A DNA stretch of 64,000 nucleotides, taken from contig NZ_BLLG01000005.1 of NCBI RefSeq assembly GCF_011766325.1, forward strand, positions 186,001-250,000. Reading direction: 5' to 3'. The notes under the pieces were generated by a model. That model saw only the letters and a program-made list of their open reading frames with translations, searched no databases and was not told where the DNA came from. Positions 7,757 to 16,395 of this stretch are shown here, one piece after another; position 1 is the first letter of the stretch, and each line of letters opens with the position of its first letter. The translations under genes and the position numbers were made by a program. The stretch comes from Streptomyces pacificus. GTDB taxonomy: Bacteria; Actinomycetota; Actinomycetes; Streptomycetales; Streptomycetaceae.

Positions 7757-9321
7757 CGGCCCTCACCGTTCTGGTTGTGCTCGAGGTGCCCGGTCGCAGC
7801 GCCCGTCATGGCCGACCCCAGCTCCTCGGGAGTGATCGTGGCGGGGTCGGCGTCCGCGACCAGCCGGCCGCGGTACATCACCCGCAGGGTGTCGGAGAGC
7901 CCGATGAGCTCGTCCAGGTCGGCGGAGATCAGCAGCACCGCCAGGCCCTCCCGCCGCGCCTCGCGGATCTGGTCCCAGATCTGGGCCTGCGCGCCGACGT
8001 CCACGCCCCGGGTGGGGTGGGCGGCGATCAGCAGCTTGGGGGCGTGGCTCATCTCGCGGCCGACGATCAGCTTCTGCTGGTTGCCGCCGGACAGGGACGC
8101 GGCCGTGACCTCGATGCCGGGGGTGCGGACGTCGTACTCGCGGACGATGCGCTCGGTGTCCTTGCGGGCCGCCTTGAGGTCGAGCAGGCCCTTGCGGCTG
8201 TTGGGCCGCTCGGTGACGTGGCCGAGGATGCGGTTCTCCCAGAGCGGCGACTCGAGCAGCAGTCCGTGGCGGTGGCGGTCCTCGGGGATGTACCCGATGC
8301 CGTCCTCTCGGCGCTTGCGGGTCGGCGTGTGCGAGATGTCCGTCCCGTCGAGGGTGATGACGCCGCCGTCGGGGTCGCGCATGCCCATCAGCGCCTCGAT
8401 CAGCTCGGTCTGGCCGTTGCCCTCGACCCCGGCGATGCCCATGACCTCGCCCTTGTGGATGGTGAGGGTGATGCCGTCGAGGACCTCGCGGACGACGCCG
8501 TCGGGGTCGGTCGCGGTCAGCCGCAGCCCGTCGACGTCCAGCATCGGCACATCGGTCACGGTCGACTCGCGGGTCTCCGGCGAGGGCAGCTCGCTGCCCA
8601 CCATCAGCTCGGCGAGCTGCTTCGGGGTGGTGGTGCGCGGGTCGGCGGTGCCGACGGTGGTGCCGCGGCGGATGACGGTGATCTCGTCGGCCACCGAGAG
8701 CACCTCGCCCAGCTTGTGGGAGATGAAGATGACGGTCAGGCCCTCGGCCTTGAGCTCGCGGAGGTTGTCGAAGAGCGCGTCGACCTCCTGGGGCACCAGC
8801 ACCGCGGTCGGCTCGTCGAGGATGAGGGTGCGGGCGCCGCGGTAGAGCACCTTGAGGATCTCGACGCGCTGGCGGTCGGCGACGCCGAGCTGCTCGAGGA
8901 GGACGTCCGGGCGGATGTTCAGCCCGTACGCGTCGGAGATCTCCCTGATCTTGTCGCGGGCCCTCGCCCCGATCCCGTACAGCTTCTCGCCGCCGAGCAC
9001 GACGTTCTCGAGCACGGTGAGGTTGTCGGCCAGCATGAAGTGCTGGTGGACCATGCCGATACCGGCCGCGATGGCATCGGCCGGGCTGTGGAAGCCGACC
9101 TGCGTGCCGTCGATCGTGATCGTGCCCTCGTCCGGCTTCTGCATGCCGTAGAGGATCTTCATCAGGGTCGACTTGCCGGCACCGTTCTCACCGACGAGGG
9201 CGTGCACCGTGCCCTTGTGGATGGTGATGTCGATGTCGTGGTTGGCGACGACGCCGGGGAAGCGCTTGGTGATGCCGTGCAGTTCTACAGCCGGCGGCGT
9301 TGACGGACTGGACGCGTTGAT
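7753..9321 (-). CDS. Nucleoside ABC transporter ATPase (two NBDs), apparent ATC start
   Basis: This is the twin nucleotide-binding-domain ATPase of the BMP/Nup-type importer. The first domain has Walker A GENGAGKST and Walker B ARTLILDEPTAVL. The second has AGVEGNGQTELI as its P-loop and the signature SLSGGNQQK. The conserved domain start (AVELHGITKRFPGVVANHDI) is encoded upstream of the first usable GTG at 9207, but no in-frame ATG, GTG or TTG exists between that GTG and the stop at 9409-9411. A good Shine-Dalgarno (AAGGAG, about 9329-9334) lies 8 bases before an ATC codon at 9319-9321, giving a 522-residue protein. I therefore place the start there. The alternatives are a sequencing frameshift or initiation at the nearby out-of-frame GTG followed by frameshifting. 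Confidence 0.85.
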   Translation of the reverse strand: MNASSPSTPPAVELHGITKRFPGVVANHDIDITIHKGTVHALVGENGAGKSTLMKILYGMQKPDEGTITIDGTQVGFHSPADAIAAGIGMVHQHFMLADNLTVLENVVLGGEKLYGIGARARDKIREISDAYGLNIRPDVLLEQLGVADRQRVEILKVLYRGARTLILDEPTAVLVPQEVDALFDNLRELKAEGLTVIFISHKLGEVLSVADEITVIRRGTTVGTADPRTTTPKQLAELMVGSELPSPETRESTVTDVPMLDVDGLRLTATDPDGVVREVLDGITLTIHKGEVMGIAGVEGNGQTELIEALMGMRDPDGGVITLDGTDISHTPTRKRREDGIGYIPEDRHRHGLLLESPLWENRILGHVTERPNSRKGLLDLKAARKDTERIVREYDVRTPGIEVTAASLSGGNQQKLIVGREMSHAPKLLIAAHPTRGVDVGAQAQIWDQIREARREGLAVLLISADLDELIGLSDTLRVMYRGRLVADADPATITPEELGSAMTGAATGHLEHNQNGEGR

Positions 9322-9478
9322 GACGCACTCTCCTTGGCGGGGAAGGAGCGAGAAGCAGTGGGCAGGGCGGACGCCACGAGGGGTGTCGGGGGCGGGAGTG
9401 GGGCGAAGTTACCGCGCCCACAGGGGCTCTACGCGCGTAGCGGCGGCGAGGAGCGAAAACCGGTGGCCCGAACCCGCT

Positions 9479-9522
9479 CCCGGGTCCGGAAGGGCGGCTC
9501 GCGCTGCCCTTCCGGACCCGGG
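9479..9522 (-). terminator. Perfect 17-bp hairpin after the BMP lipoprotein gene
   Basis: Arms 9479-9495 (CCCGGGTCCGGAAGGGC) and 9506-9522 pair perfectly around a 10-base loop. The hairpin sits between the lipoprotein gene and the ABC ATPase gene. Hairpins here commonly protect or terminate most of the transcript, so that the binding lipoprotein is made in excess over the membrane complex. Confidence 0.8.
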
Positions 9523-9545
9523 GACGACGGGTTCCGGCTGCCCGG

Positions 9546-10592
9546 CTACGGGGCGGACTTGACCTCGATCTTGCCGGCGATGATGTCGGCCTTGGCCTTG
9601 TCGACCGCGGCGGTGACGTCCGTCATCTCGGTGAAGGCCGGGTTGGACGTGGCCAGGCCCACGCCGTCCTTGTCCAGGCCGTAGCGGATCTCACCGGACT
9701 GCGGCTCGCCGTCCTCGACCGACTTGATGAGGTTGAAGACGGCGTCCGAGACGTCCTTGGTCACCGAGGTGAGGATGTGGTCCTTGTAGGCGGCCAGGCC
9801 CTGCTGGTTGTACTGGTCCGAGTCGACGCCGATGGCCCACTTCCCGGCCTTGGCGGCCGCCTCGATCGAGCCGGAGCCCGCGAGACCGGCGGCGGCGTAG
9901 ATCACGTCGGCGCCGGCGTCGAGCTGGCCCTGCGCCGCGGCCTTGCCGAGGTCGGGCTTCGAGAAGCCGCCGAAGTCCGGCGGCTGCGTCAGGTACTGGA
10001 CCTTGACCTTGACATCGGGGTTGGTGTCCGTGACGCCCTGGACGTAACCCGCCTCGAACTTCTTGATCAGCGGGGTCTCCACGCCGCCGATGAAGCCGAC
10101 GGTGTCGGACTTCGTCACCTTGGCGGCGGCGACACCGGCCAGATAGGAGCCCTGCTCCTCGTTGAAGACCAGGTTGGCGATGTTCTCGCCGGTCTTGGAG
10201 GTGTCGTCGATGAGACCGAACGTGGTGTCCGGGAACTTCGGAGCGACCTCCGCGATGGCCGGGGCGTAGGCGAAGCCGACACCGATCACCGGGTTGTTGC
10301 CGGCGCGGGCCAGCGACGTGAGGCGCTGCACCTTGTCCGGGTCCGCCTCGCCCTCGCTGGGCTCGGCCTCGGTGCCCTTGACCCCGAGCTCCTTCTCGGC
10401 CTTCGCGAGGCCCGCGTAGGCGGCGTCGTTGAACGACTGGTCCCCGCGGCCGCCGATGTCGTAGGCGATGGCCGCCTTGGCACCGTCCTCCGAGCCGACC
10501 TCGGACGAGGTCTTGCTGCCACACGCGGTGGCGGACAGCGCGAGAGCCGCGGACGCTATGCCCACGGTGGCGATCCTGGTGATCCGGCGCAC
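9546..10592 (-). CDS. BMP-family nucleoside-binding lipoprotein
   Basis: This is the extracellular substrate-binding lipoprotein of the importer (348 residues). It belongs to the basic membrane protein/PnrA family, which binds purine and pyrimidine nucleosides. The signal peptide ends in a lipobox (SATAC, lipidated Cys near residue 24). The mature part shows the type I binding-protein pattern: IAYDIGGRGDQSFNDAAYAG, VGFAYAPAIAEVAPKFP, GFIGGVETPLIKKFEAGYVQ. GTG at 10592 is preferred over longer starts because AAGGAG lies at the right distance (ATAAGGAGCCTCTCA) and the signal peptide then has a normal length. It leads the locus and is followed by a strong hairpin. Confidence 0.93.
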   Translation of the reverse strand: MRRITRIATVGIASAALALSATACGSKTSSEVGSEDGAKAAIAYDIGGRGDQSFNDAAYAGLAKAEKELGVKGTEAEPSEGEADPDKVQRLTSLARAGNNPVIGVGFAYAPAIAEVAPKFPDTTFGLIDDTSKTGENIANLVFNEEQGSYLAGVAAAKVTKSDTVGFIGGVETPLIKKFEAGYVQGVTDTNPDVKVKVQYLTQPPDFGGFSKPDLGKAAAQGQLDAGADVIYAAAGLAGSGSIEAAAKAGKWAIGVDSDQYNQQGLAAYKDHILTSVTKDVSDAVFNLIKSVEDGEPQSGEIRYGLDKDGVGLATSNPAFTEMTDVTAAVDKAKADIIAGKIEVKSAP

Positions 10593-10648
10593 TGAGAGGC
10601 TCCTTATAAACCCGACCGAAAGCGCCACTTCCGGCGCTGGTTTTGCGG

Positions 10649-10748
10649 CGATCGTAACGCGCGTAGATGTCAGGTAAAGACGTGTTCGACAGCCGTTATC
10701 GGATCGTCGCGTACGGCGAACACCAGGTGAACTGTCCGGTTACGATCG
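10649..10748 (-). promoter_or_regulatory. Promoter of nucleoside locus inside a spaced inverted repeat
   Basis: On the minus strand a -35-like TTTACC (10673-10678) and a -10-like TACGAT (10651-10656), 16 bp apart, give a leader of about 55 bases to the lipoprotein start. The -10 box lies inside CGATCGTAAC (10649-10658), and the exact inverted copy GTTACGATCG occurs at 10739-10748, at the end of the amidohydrolase gene. Two half-sites about 80 bp apart suggest looping or cooperative binding of a regulator. This is inferred from the sequence only. Confidence 0.45.
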
Positions 10749-11978
10749 GTGGTGATCGAGCAGCGCCGCCGCGGTGAAGAGTTCGACGCCGACACGGATG
10801 GCCTCCTCGTCCACATCGAAGTCGCCCCGGTGCAGGTCGAGCCGGGTGCCAGACCCCGGGGCACGGACGCCCAGGCGGGCCATGGCGCCCGGGACGTGTT
10901 CCAGGTACCAGGAGAAGTCCTCGCCACCGAGGCTCTGCTCGGTGTCCTCGATCGCCTGCGATCCGCGCCGCGCGGCGTGGGCGTCGTGCAGCAGCTCGGC
11001 CACCACGGGGTCGTTGACCACGGGCGGCACCCCGCGGATGTAGTTGATCTGGGACTTCGCCCGGTGCAGGGTCGCGATCTCGTCGACCGCCGCATGGACC
11101 AGGTCCGGGGCCTCCCGCCAGGCGGGCAGGTCCAGGCAGCGGACGGTGCCCGCGAGCTCCGCCTGCTGCGGGATCACGTTGCAGGCGTGCCCGGACTCGA
11201 TACGGCCCCAGGTCAGGGCGAGTCCGGAACGGGTGTCGACCCGGCGGGCCAGCAGCGCGGGGACCTCGGTGACGATCTTGGCGGCGGCCGTGACCAGGTC
11301 CGTGGTCAGATGCGGGCGGGCGGTGTGGCCGCCGGGGCCGTCGAGGGTGATCTCCAGCCGGTCGCACGCCGAGGTGATGGGACCGACGCGCAGTCCGATC
11401 CGTCCGGCGTCGACCCGGGGATCGCAGTGCACGGCGATGATCCGGCCCACTCCGTCCAGCACACCGGACTCGATGACGTCGGCCGCGCCGCCCGGCAGCA
11501 CCTCCTCCGCGGGCTGGAAGATCAGCCGCACCGGGTGGGGCAGCAGCCCCCGCCGGTCGAGGTCGGCGAGGACCAGCCCGGCGCCGAGGACCGCCGTGGT
11601 GTGGACGTCGTGGCCGCAGGCGTGGGCCCGGTCCGGCACGGTCGAGCGGTACGGCACTCCCACCTTGGTGTCCGGGATCGGCAGGCCGTCGATGTCGGCG
11701 CGCAGCGCGAGCATGGGCCGCACCCGGTCCGTACCCACGTCGCACACGAGTCCCGTGCCGGTCGGAAGCACCCTCGGGCGCAGGCCGGCGGCCTCCAGCC
11801 GCGTCTTGATCGCGGCGGTCGTGCGGAACTCCTGGTTCCCCAGCTCCGGGTGCATGTGCACGTCCCGGCGGAAGGCGACGAGTTCGTCACGGAGGGCGTC
11901 GGGCAGCGTGCCGGGCAGAACGTGGTCGCCGGGCGACTCGGCTTCGCCGGGGGGACCGGCGTCGGGCTCGCGGGACAT
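10740..11978 (-). CDS. M20-family amidohydrolase
   Basis: This is a metal-dependent amidohydrolase/peptidase of the M20D group (412 residues from the ATG at 11978). Metal-site motifs are visible: RRDVHMHPELGNQE at the start of the domain, HACGHDVHTT, QPAEEVLPGGA with the catalytic Glu pair, and GGEDFSWYL near the end. Relatives cleave N-acyl amino acids, indole-amino-acid conjugates or aminobenzoyl-glutamate; the substrate cannot be told. In-frame TTG (12014) and GTG (11990) could extend the start by 8-12 residues, but neither has a better ribosome site. It lies directly upstream of the nucleoside transporter operon, with its own stop inside the putative regulatory repeat. Confidence 0.92.
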   Translation of the reverse strand: MSREPDAGPPGEAESPGDHVLPGTLPDALRDELVAFRRDVHMHPELGNQEFRTTAAIKTRLEAAGLRPRVLPTGTGLVCDVGTDRVRPMLALRADIDGLPIPDTKVGVPYRSTVPDRAHACGHDVHTTAVLGAGLVLADLDRRGLLPHPVRLIFQPAEEVLPGGAADVIESGVLDGVGRIIAVHCDPRVDAGRIGLRVGPITSACDRLEITLDGPGGHTARPHLTTDLVTAAAKIVTEVPALLARRVDTRSGLALTWGRIESGHACNVIPQQAELAGTVRCLDLPAWREAPDLVHAAVDEIATLHRAKSQINYIRGVPPVVNDPVVAELLHDAHAARRGSQAIEDTEQSLGGEDFSWYLEHVPGAMARLGVRAPGSGTRLDLHRGDFDVDEEAIRVGVELFTAAALLDHHRS

Positions 11979-12014
11979 CAACTGGTTCACCCGTTGAAGA
12001 GTAGGCCCCTTCAA

Positions 12015-12575
12015 GGCCCAACTAGCTCGAGATCAACAAAAGTTCAGCCCTATAGGGGGAAGAAAATGCCTCTGACGACGCTTGGCCGCCGTTCGGTGTG
12101 GGTAAGCTCACCCGCTTCTGACCACAATATGGACTCTCCGGCCTCCTGTCGCGTCCGCTTCACCCGTACGGGGGCCACCGGCACGGCGGCCCCTCGCGGG
12201 GCCTCCCCGGAGGGGCGGGGGCTTCCGCGGAGGGACGGGGGCTTCCGCGGAGGGGCGGGGGCTTCCGCGGAGGGACGGGGGCCGCCATGGGGGGGCAGGG
12301 GATCCCGCGCGGGCCGCCGGTCCGGGCGCATCACAGGCCGCGCTCGCACCTCATGGGCGCCCGCGCAGGACCGAAGCCGGTCAGGCGCGGCGGGGCGCAG
12401 CTGGGGTCGGCGAAGTGTCCGTCCCCGGTTCCGAGCCGGCACCGGGCGATCCGGCGGCGGTCGGGCAGTTGGTCCCGCTCCCGCGATTGACGCGCTGGAC
12501 CTCGTGAACCGGGACCCGCGCAGACGACGCGCCGCCGAAAGCGTCCGCCCGGTCCGGCCGGTGCCGCGGAGCTGG
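12015..12575. repeat. Gene-free stretch with a GC-rich tandem array
   Basis: No protein gene is supported here. From about 12208 to 12282 a 20-bp unit (CGGAGGGRCGGGGGCTTCCG) occurs about 3.5 times in tandem, alternating G and A at one position. An AT-richer patch at 12020-12075 is the likely promoter region for the leftward amidohydrolase. The remainder is the 3' flank of the leftward kinase gene and shows nothing recognisable. Confidence 0.6.
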
Positions 12576-14231
12576 TCAGAGGTCCTGGATCTGGAGGCTC
12601 CGGGCGATGTCCCGGTACAGGCGCTCGCCGTTCGGGCGGGCGTCGCCCTCGGCCGGCATCACCACTTTCAGCCGCCAGAAGGCGCCCTCTTCCTCGTTGG
12701 CGTAGAGCCGCTCGATCTGGTGGAAGGTGATGTCGTCGTCGTCACTTCCGTAGGCACGATAGGTGGTGACGATCTCTGCGGCGGGCCGGCCTTGGTGAGT
12801 GGTCTCACGCACCTTGCTGGACACCTCCTCCATCGAGGACTCGGCACCCTTCCGGTAGAACTCGGCGCGGTCTTCGGCCAGCTTGGGAAGCTCCTCGAAC
12901 GGGGCACCCTTCTGGTCGTCCTCGGTGTACTTCCGCAGGGTCACCTTGAAGACGCCACTCGGATCGGCGAAGGTGACGTAGGAGTTGTCGTCGTCCACCG
13001 TGCGACGGTAGTCCTTGGGCACGGCCAGCGAGGCGTTGACCACCTCCCCCTCCTGCCGGACGACCCACCCCTCCGGCGGGCCGTCGGAGGCGAACGGGTC
13101 GACGAGGACCAGCCCGAGAACGAGCGCCGCTGCCAGCAGGCCACCGCCCCCGGCGCCCCACTGCGCCGTGCGGCTGGTACGCAAGGTGCGCAGGACACCC
13201 CCACCGCTCCCGCCCGCCGAGGCGCCGACGAGCGTGGGGGCGGGCTGGGGCGGACGCGCCGCGTTCTCCAGGATCTGGCGGATCTCGTGGGGGCCGGGGC
13301 GAGCGGCGGGGTCCTTGCGGAGCAGCTGCATGATCAGATGCCCCAGAGCTCCCGCTCCCCGGGAGGGCGGGGCGGGGTCCGCGCTGAGGACTGCTTGCAG
13401 GGTCGCGGGGGTGTTGGCCCGGCGGAACGGCGAGACTCCCTCCACCGCGAGATACAGCATCACGCCCAGGGACCACCAGTCCGACTCCGGGCCCGGCAAC
13501 TGGCCGAGCACCCGTTCGGGAGCGATGAACTCCGGGGAGCCGACGAATCCCCCCGCTTCGGTGAGGCGCTGTTCGCCCTCGATCTGGGCGATGCCGAAGT
13601 CCGTGAGCACCACGCGGTCGTACCGCCCGAGAAGCACGTTGTCCGGTTTGACGTCCCGGTGCAGCACACCGGCCTCGTGGGCGGCGGCCAGCGCGCCGTG
13701 GACGGCCAGGCCGATCCTGGCCGCCTCGCGGGTGTCCAGGGTGCCCTCGGCGAGCCGGTCACCCAGTGAACTCCCGTTCACCAACTCCATGACGAGCCAG
13801 GGGCGTCCGTCCTCGATGACCACGTCGTGCACGGTGACGACGCAGGGATGGTCGATCGTGGCGGCGGCGCGGGCCTCACGCTCCATGCGGGTGTAGACGT
13901 TCGCCTTCTCCCGCTCGGGTATGTGGTCCGGAAGCCGGGGCTCCTTGACCGCGACATCCCGCCCGACGATCCGGTCGTGGGCCTTCCACACCGTGCCCAT
14001 GCCGCCGTGCCCCAGGCGGGAGACGAGCCGGTAGCGCCCGCCGACCGACCGGCCCTGGTCCTGCGGGTCGGACTCCGGGTGAACCACCTGGGTCGGCGTC
14101 CTCCTCCCAAGGGCCGGCGACACCGCGGGCTCCGGGCCCGATTTACCTCCCGTGTCCTGCTGACCAAGCGTCACGGGCGGTTCGAGCCGGTAGCTGGTGG
14201 GCTCGTGCGCCCATCCTCCCTCGTTCGTCAT
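12576..14231 (-). CDS. Membrane Ser/Thr protein kinase (Hanks type)
   Basis: This 551-residue PASTA-less bacterial Ser/Thr kinase has a cytoplasmic kinase domain at about 65-325 with all key motifs: glycine loop LGHGGMGTVW, VAVKEP (ATP Lys), HRDVKPDNVLL (catalytic loop), TDFGIA (Mg Asp) and SPEFIAPER (activation-segment end). A proline-rich linker and a single membrane segment (about 375-395) follow. The extracytoplasmic domain of about 150 residues (EGWVVRQEGEVVNASLAVPK onward) has the mixed beta pattern of sensor domains in Streptomyces kinases and is not otherwise recognised. The ATG at 14231 is the first start that gives a sensible N-terminus. No cognate phosphatase is adjacent. Confidence 0.92.
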   Translation of the reverse strand: MTNEGGWAHEPTSYRLEPPVTLGQQDTGGKSGPEPAVSPALGRRTPTQVVHPESDPQDQGRSVGGRYRLVSRLGHGGMGTVWKAHDRIVGRDVAVKEPRLPDHIPEREKANVYTRMEREARAAATIDHPCVVTVHDVVIEDGRPWLVMELVNGSSLGDRLAEGTLDTREAARIGLAVHGALAAAHEAGVLHRDVKPDNVLLGRYDRVVLTDFGIAQIEGEQRLTEAGGFVGSPEFIAPERVLGQLPGPESDWWSLGVMLYLAVEGVSPFRRANTPATLQAVLSADPAPPSRGAGALGHLIMQLLRKDPAARPGPHEIRQILENAARPPQPAPTLVGASAGGSGGGVLRTLRTSRTAQWGAGGGGLLAAALVLGLVLVDPFASDGPPEGWVVRQEGEVVNASLAVPKDYRRTVDDDNSYVTFADPSGVFKVTLRKYTEDDQKGAPFEELPKLAEDRAEFYRKGAESSMEEVSSKVRETTHQGRPAAEIVTTYRAYGSDDDDITFHQIERLYANEEEGAFWRLKVVMPAEGDARPNGERLYRDIARSLQIQDL

Positions 14232-14374
14232 GCGCTCATCATGACGGTCCGCCGAGAGCGGGCACCGCTCGGGTCCCGGGTACGGGATCCGGCCGGCCAT
14301 GCGGGACGGCGACGGACCAGGCGGCGTCGTTGCCCGACCGCTTGGAGCGGATGGCCCTGTGCGGCCAGGCGGGT

Positions 14375-14734
14375 GTTGCCGAGGGGCCGGGTACCAAGAC
14401 CGTCTGGTGCGAACTGCCCGGAGAGGGCGCTGCGGGTATGCGACCGCCCGGTTCGGCTCACGAGGCGTCGACGGTCCGCTGAAGGCCGAGGGGAGGGCGC
14501 CCGGCAGGTGGACGACGGCGGACGTGCACGGCGGCGCGGGTGCACGGCGGCGCGGGTGCACGGCGGCGCGGGTGCACGGCGGCGGTCTCCGCCCCACGGC
14601 AACCGTCCACCCCTCACGGCGGATGGACCCGCCCGCAGGCGGCAGACCACCCCCGGTGGGCGCGTCCGTCCGCCGGGTCAGGCGCTGCTGAGCGACAGCT
14701 TCACGGCGAAGCCGAGGAACAGCACGCCCGCCGC
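14375..14734. repeat. Direct repeat copy A: relic with tails of two genes
   Basis: About 360 bp here match 16923-17281 closely. The match covers the last 36 codons of the ATP-binding protein gene (from GTTGCCGAGGGG), the intergenic spacer, and the last 19 codons of the convergent lysE-like gene. In copy A neither gene is complete, so this is a decayed duplicate. It differs from copy B mainly by a private array at 14524-14590 in which GTGCACGGCGGCGCGGG is repeated four times. The homology ends abruptly after CGCCCGCCGC at 14734. Confidence 0.85.
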
Positions 14735-15137
14735 ATCGGGCTGGTGCGCTCGTGGTTTCGCGGTCCGCTTCCTGAAGGGCCACTTCACGCGGGGTCCTGC
14801 CCGAGGTGGTCGCCGGTGGAGATGCCGCCCCGCGGGTTGCCGTCGACGGCGATCGACCGCTCCCCGGACGCCGCCACCGAACCCGGCCGGCCCCCGGCTC
14901 CGGCCGGGGCTGAGACGATCCCGGAGCCGGTGCGGGTTCCGGTGCGGGTGCGGGTTCCGGTGCGGGTGCGGGTGTGTTCGGGGAGTCGGGTTCCGGGTGG
15001 CCCGCAGAGCCGTCCGAGGTCCGCGCGCAGAAGCCCCACCCTCGGGTCACTCACCTCATCATCCAGGCGGCACAGCGAGCAGCCGGCTCGACCCGGGTGT
15101 CACATCATGCGACAGCACACCGCGCTCTCCACATGGC
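14735..15137. other. Gene-poor spacer with GC-rich tandem repeats
   Basis: Between repeat copy A and the DUF397 gene no gene is clearly supported. A minus-strand frame of 89 codons (14785-15054) is open, but its middle is only Arg-Thr-Gly repeats encoded by the array at 14928-14972 (GGTGCGGGT/TCCGGTGCGG units), so I do not call it. The segment may be remains of the gene that once preceded copy A. Confidence 0.4.
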
Positions 15138-15437
15138 CTACTCGACCGCCTCCTTGAGGGTCCTGACGAAGGACGCCCAGGCGCGGGCCGGGACCACGAG
15201 GACGGGGCCGTCGGGCAGCTTGGAGTCACGGACGGGGACGACGCCGGCGAGGCCGTCGGCGACCTCGACGCAGTCCCCTCCGCTGCCGTTGCTGTAGCTG
15301 CTCTTGCGCCAGCGGGCGGCGCAGAGGAAGCCTTCCGCGACCTCGACGCAGTTGCCTCCGCTGCCGTTACTGAAGCTGCTCTTGCGCCACGCGACAGTGC
15401 TCAAGTCGATTCGGATGCTTGCCATTTCGGTAGTCAT
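15138..15437 (-). CDS. DUF397 protein with internally duplicated domain head
   Basis: This 99-residue protein is of the DUF397 family, found in Streptomyces beside XRE/DUF5753 regulators in WhiJ/AbaA-like clusters, where the pair acts in development or as a toxin-antitoxin-like module. The normal domain (W-R-K-S-S-Y-S-N-G-S-G-G-D-C-V-E-V-A, then VRDSKLPDGPVLVVPARAWASFV) is present once in full. Its first half also occurs a second time in front (WRKSSFSNGSGGNCVEVAEG), so the protein starts with two copies of the same hairpin. The gene overlaps the XRE gene by 71 bases. Confidence 0.88.
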   Translation of the reverse strand: MTTEMASIRIDLSTVAWRKSSFSNGSGGNCVEVAEGFLCAARWRKSSYSNGSGGDCVEVADGLAGVVPVRDSKLPDGPVLVVPARAWASFVRTLKEAVE

Positions 15438-16260
15438 CAGCCGCTTCCTCGATCAGGGCGAGGGACGCCTCGGGCGGTAGTGCGGCGGCCCTGAGCAGAT
15501 CGTACGACCGGCGGTACTCCTTCACGAGGGCCGGATCGTCGATGGTGTCGCCGGTGTGCAGCGCCTCGGTGTAAACCAAGGGCGGTGCGTCCGGAAAGGT
15601 CATGATCTTGGCGGTGCCGAGCATGAAGGGATGCGGGCCGCGGTTCCACGGAAGGACCTGTGGAACGATCCGGCGACGGCGCGCCAACGCCGCGACACGA
15701 TCCAGCTGTTCGGCCATCTCCTCGGGCGAGAGGATCGGCTGACGGAGCAGTGCCTCGGACACAACCATCCAGTACATCGGGGTCTTGTGGTCGGTCTCGA
15801 AGAGATGAGCCCTCGGCATGCGGGCGTTGACCCTCTCCTCCACTTCCTCGTCTGGCGCCAGCGGGTGCGTCGCGCGCACCACCGCCCGCGCGTACGCCTC
15901 CGTCTGCAGCAGGCCCGGAATCAGCGTCGGGCTCCACTCCTCGATCGTCTCCGCGTGCTTCTCCGCCTCCAGCACGCGCTCGAAGTACTGCGCGTGCCCC
16001 CGCCGTCTGGCCTTCCTCACGTCCTCGCACCGCCGCTTGAAGAAGCCGTCCGTCTTGAGCACCCGGTCCGCGTGTTCCGCCAGCTCCGCCGGCATCCGCC
16101 GCTCGCCGCGCTCGATCTCGCTCAGGTGGCTGGGGCCGTAGAAGCTGCCCTCGACCAGCTGCTGGAGGGTGAGCCCGGCCTGCTCCCGCTGCCAGCGCAG
16201 CTCCTTGCCGTAGAAGGTCGGGACCCCCTCCGAGCCGTCGATGTCCTTGCGTCGCGCCAT
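15367..16260 (-). CDS. XRE-family regulator with DUF5753 domain (WhiJ-like)
   Basis: This 297-residue DNA-binding regulator has a helix-turn-helix at about 17-70 (ELRWQREQAGLTLQQLVEGS, LSEIERGERRMP). A DUF5753 domain follows from about 95 to the end (IPGLLQTEAYARAVV, RIVPQVLPWNRGPHPFMLG). Regulators of this build are paired with DUF397 proteins, and the DUF397 gene overlaps its 3' end here. A small protein and an ATP-binding protein are transcribed divergently, giving the usual four-gene WhiJ-type module. A short palindrome in the divergent region is a candidate operator. Confidence 0.92.
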   Translation of the reverse strand: MARRKDIDGSEGVPTFYGKELRWQREQAGLTLQQLVEGSFYGPSHLSEIERGERRMPAELAEHADRVLKTDGFFKRRCEDVRKARRRGHAQYFERVLEAEKHAETIEEWSPTLIPGLLQTEAYARAVVRATHPLAPDEEVEERVNARMPRAHLFETDHKTPMYWMVVSEALLRQPILSPEEMAEQLDRVAALARRRRIVPQVLPWNRGPHPFMLGTAKIMTFPDAPPLVYTEALHTGDTIDDPALVKEYRRSYDLLRAAALPPEASLALIEEAADDYRNGKHPNRLEHCRVAQEQLQ

Positions 16261-16358
16261 CGTTCACCGTTCTTTCCCACCTGCCGGTGGTATGCACGCC
16301 GTTCACGGCCGGGAACCCGAACCTCTTTCACGGTAGGACCCGCCACGCCAGTGTGTGA

Positions 16359-16370
16359 GTGATTCATCAC
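16359..16370. promoter_or_regulatory. Palindrome GTGATTCATCAC in divergent promoter
   Basis: A 5-bp inverted repeat (GTGAT-TC-ATCAC) lies between the leftward XRE gene and the rightward small gene, 26 bases before the latter's start. Position and symmetry fit an operator for the XRE regulator. This is inference only. Confidence 0.4.
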
Positions 16371-16395
16371 AGAACGCACAGGAAGGCATGCCCCC

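Noticed and set aside
12208..12282. Possible CRISPR-like array
   Set aside because: Units are directly adjacent with no spacers and only 20 bp long; it is a simple tandem repeat.
10749..13769. 1006-codon plus-strand frame opposite the amidohydrolase and kinase genes
   Set aside because: Runs antisense through two genes and a repeat-rich spacer; its length is explained by high GC and scarcity of stop codons.
14785..15054. 89-codon minus-strand frame
   Set aside because: Its central part is only Arg-Thr-Gly repeats from a tandem array, and nothing else in it resembles a known protein.
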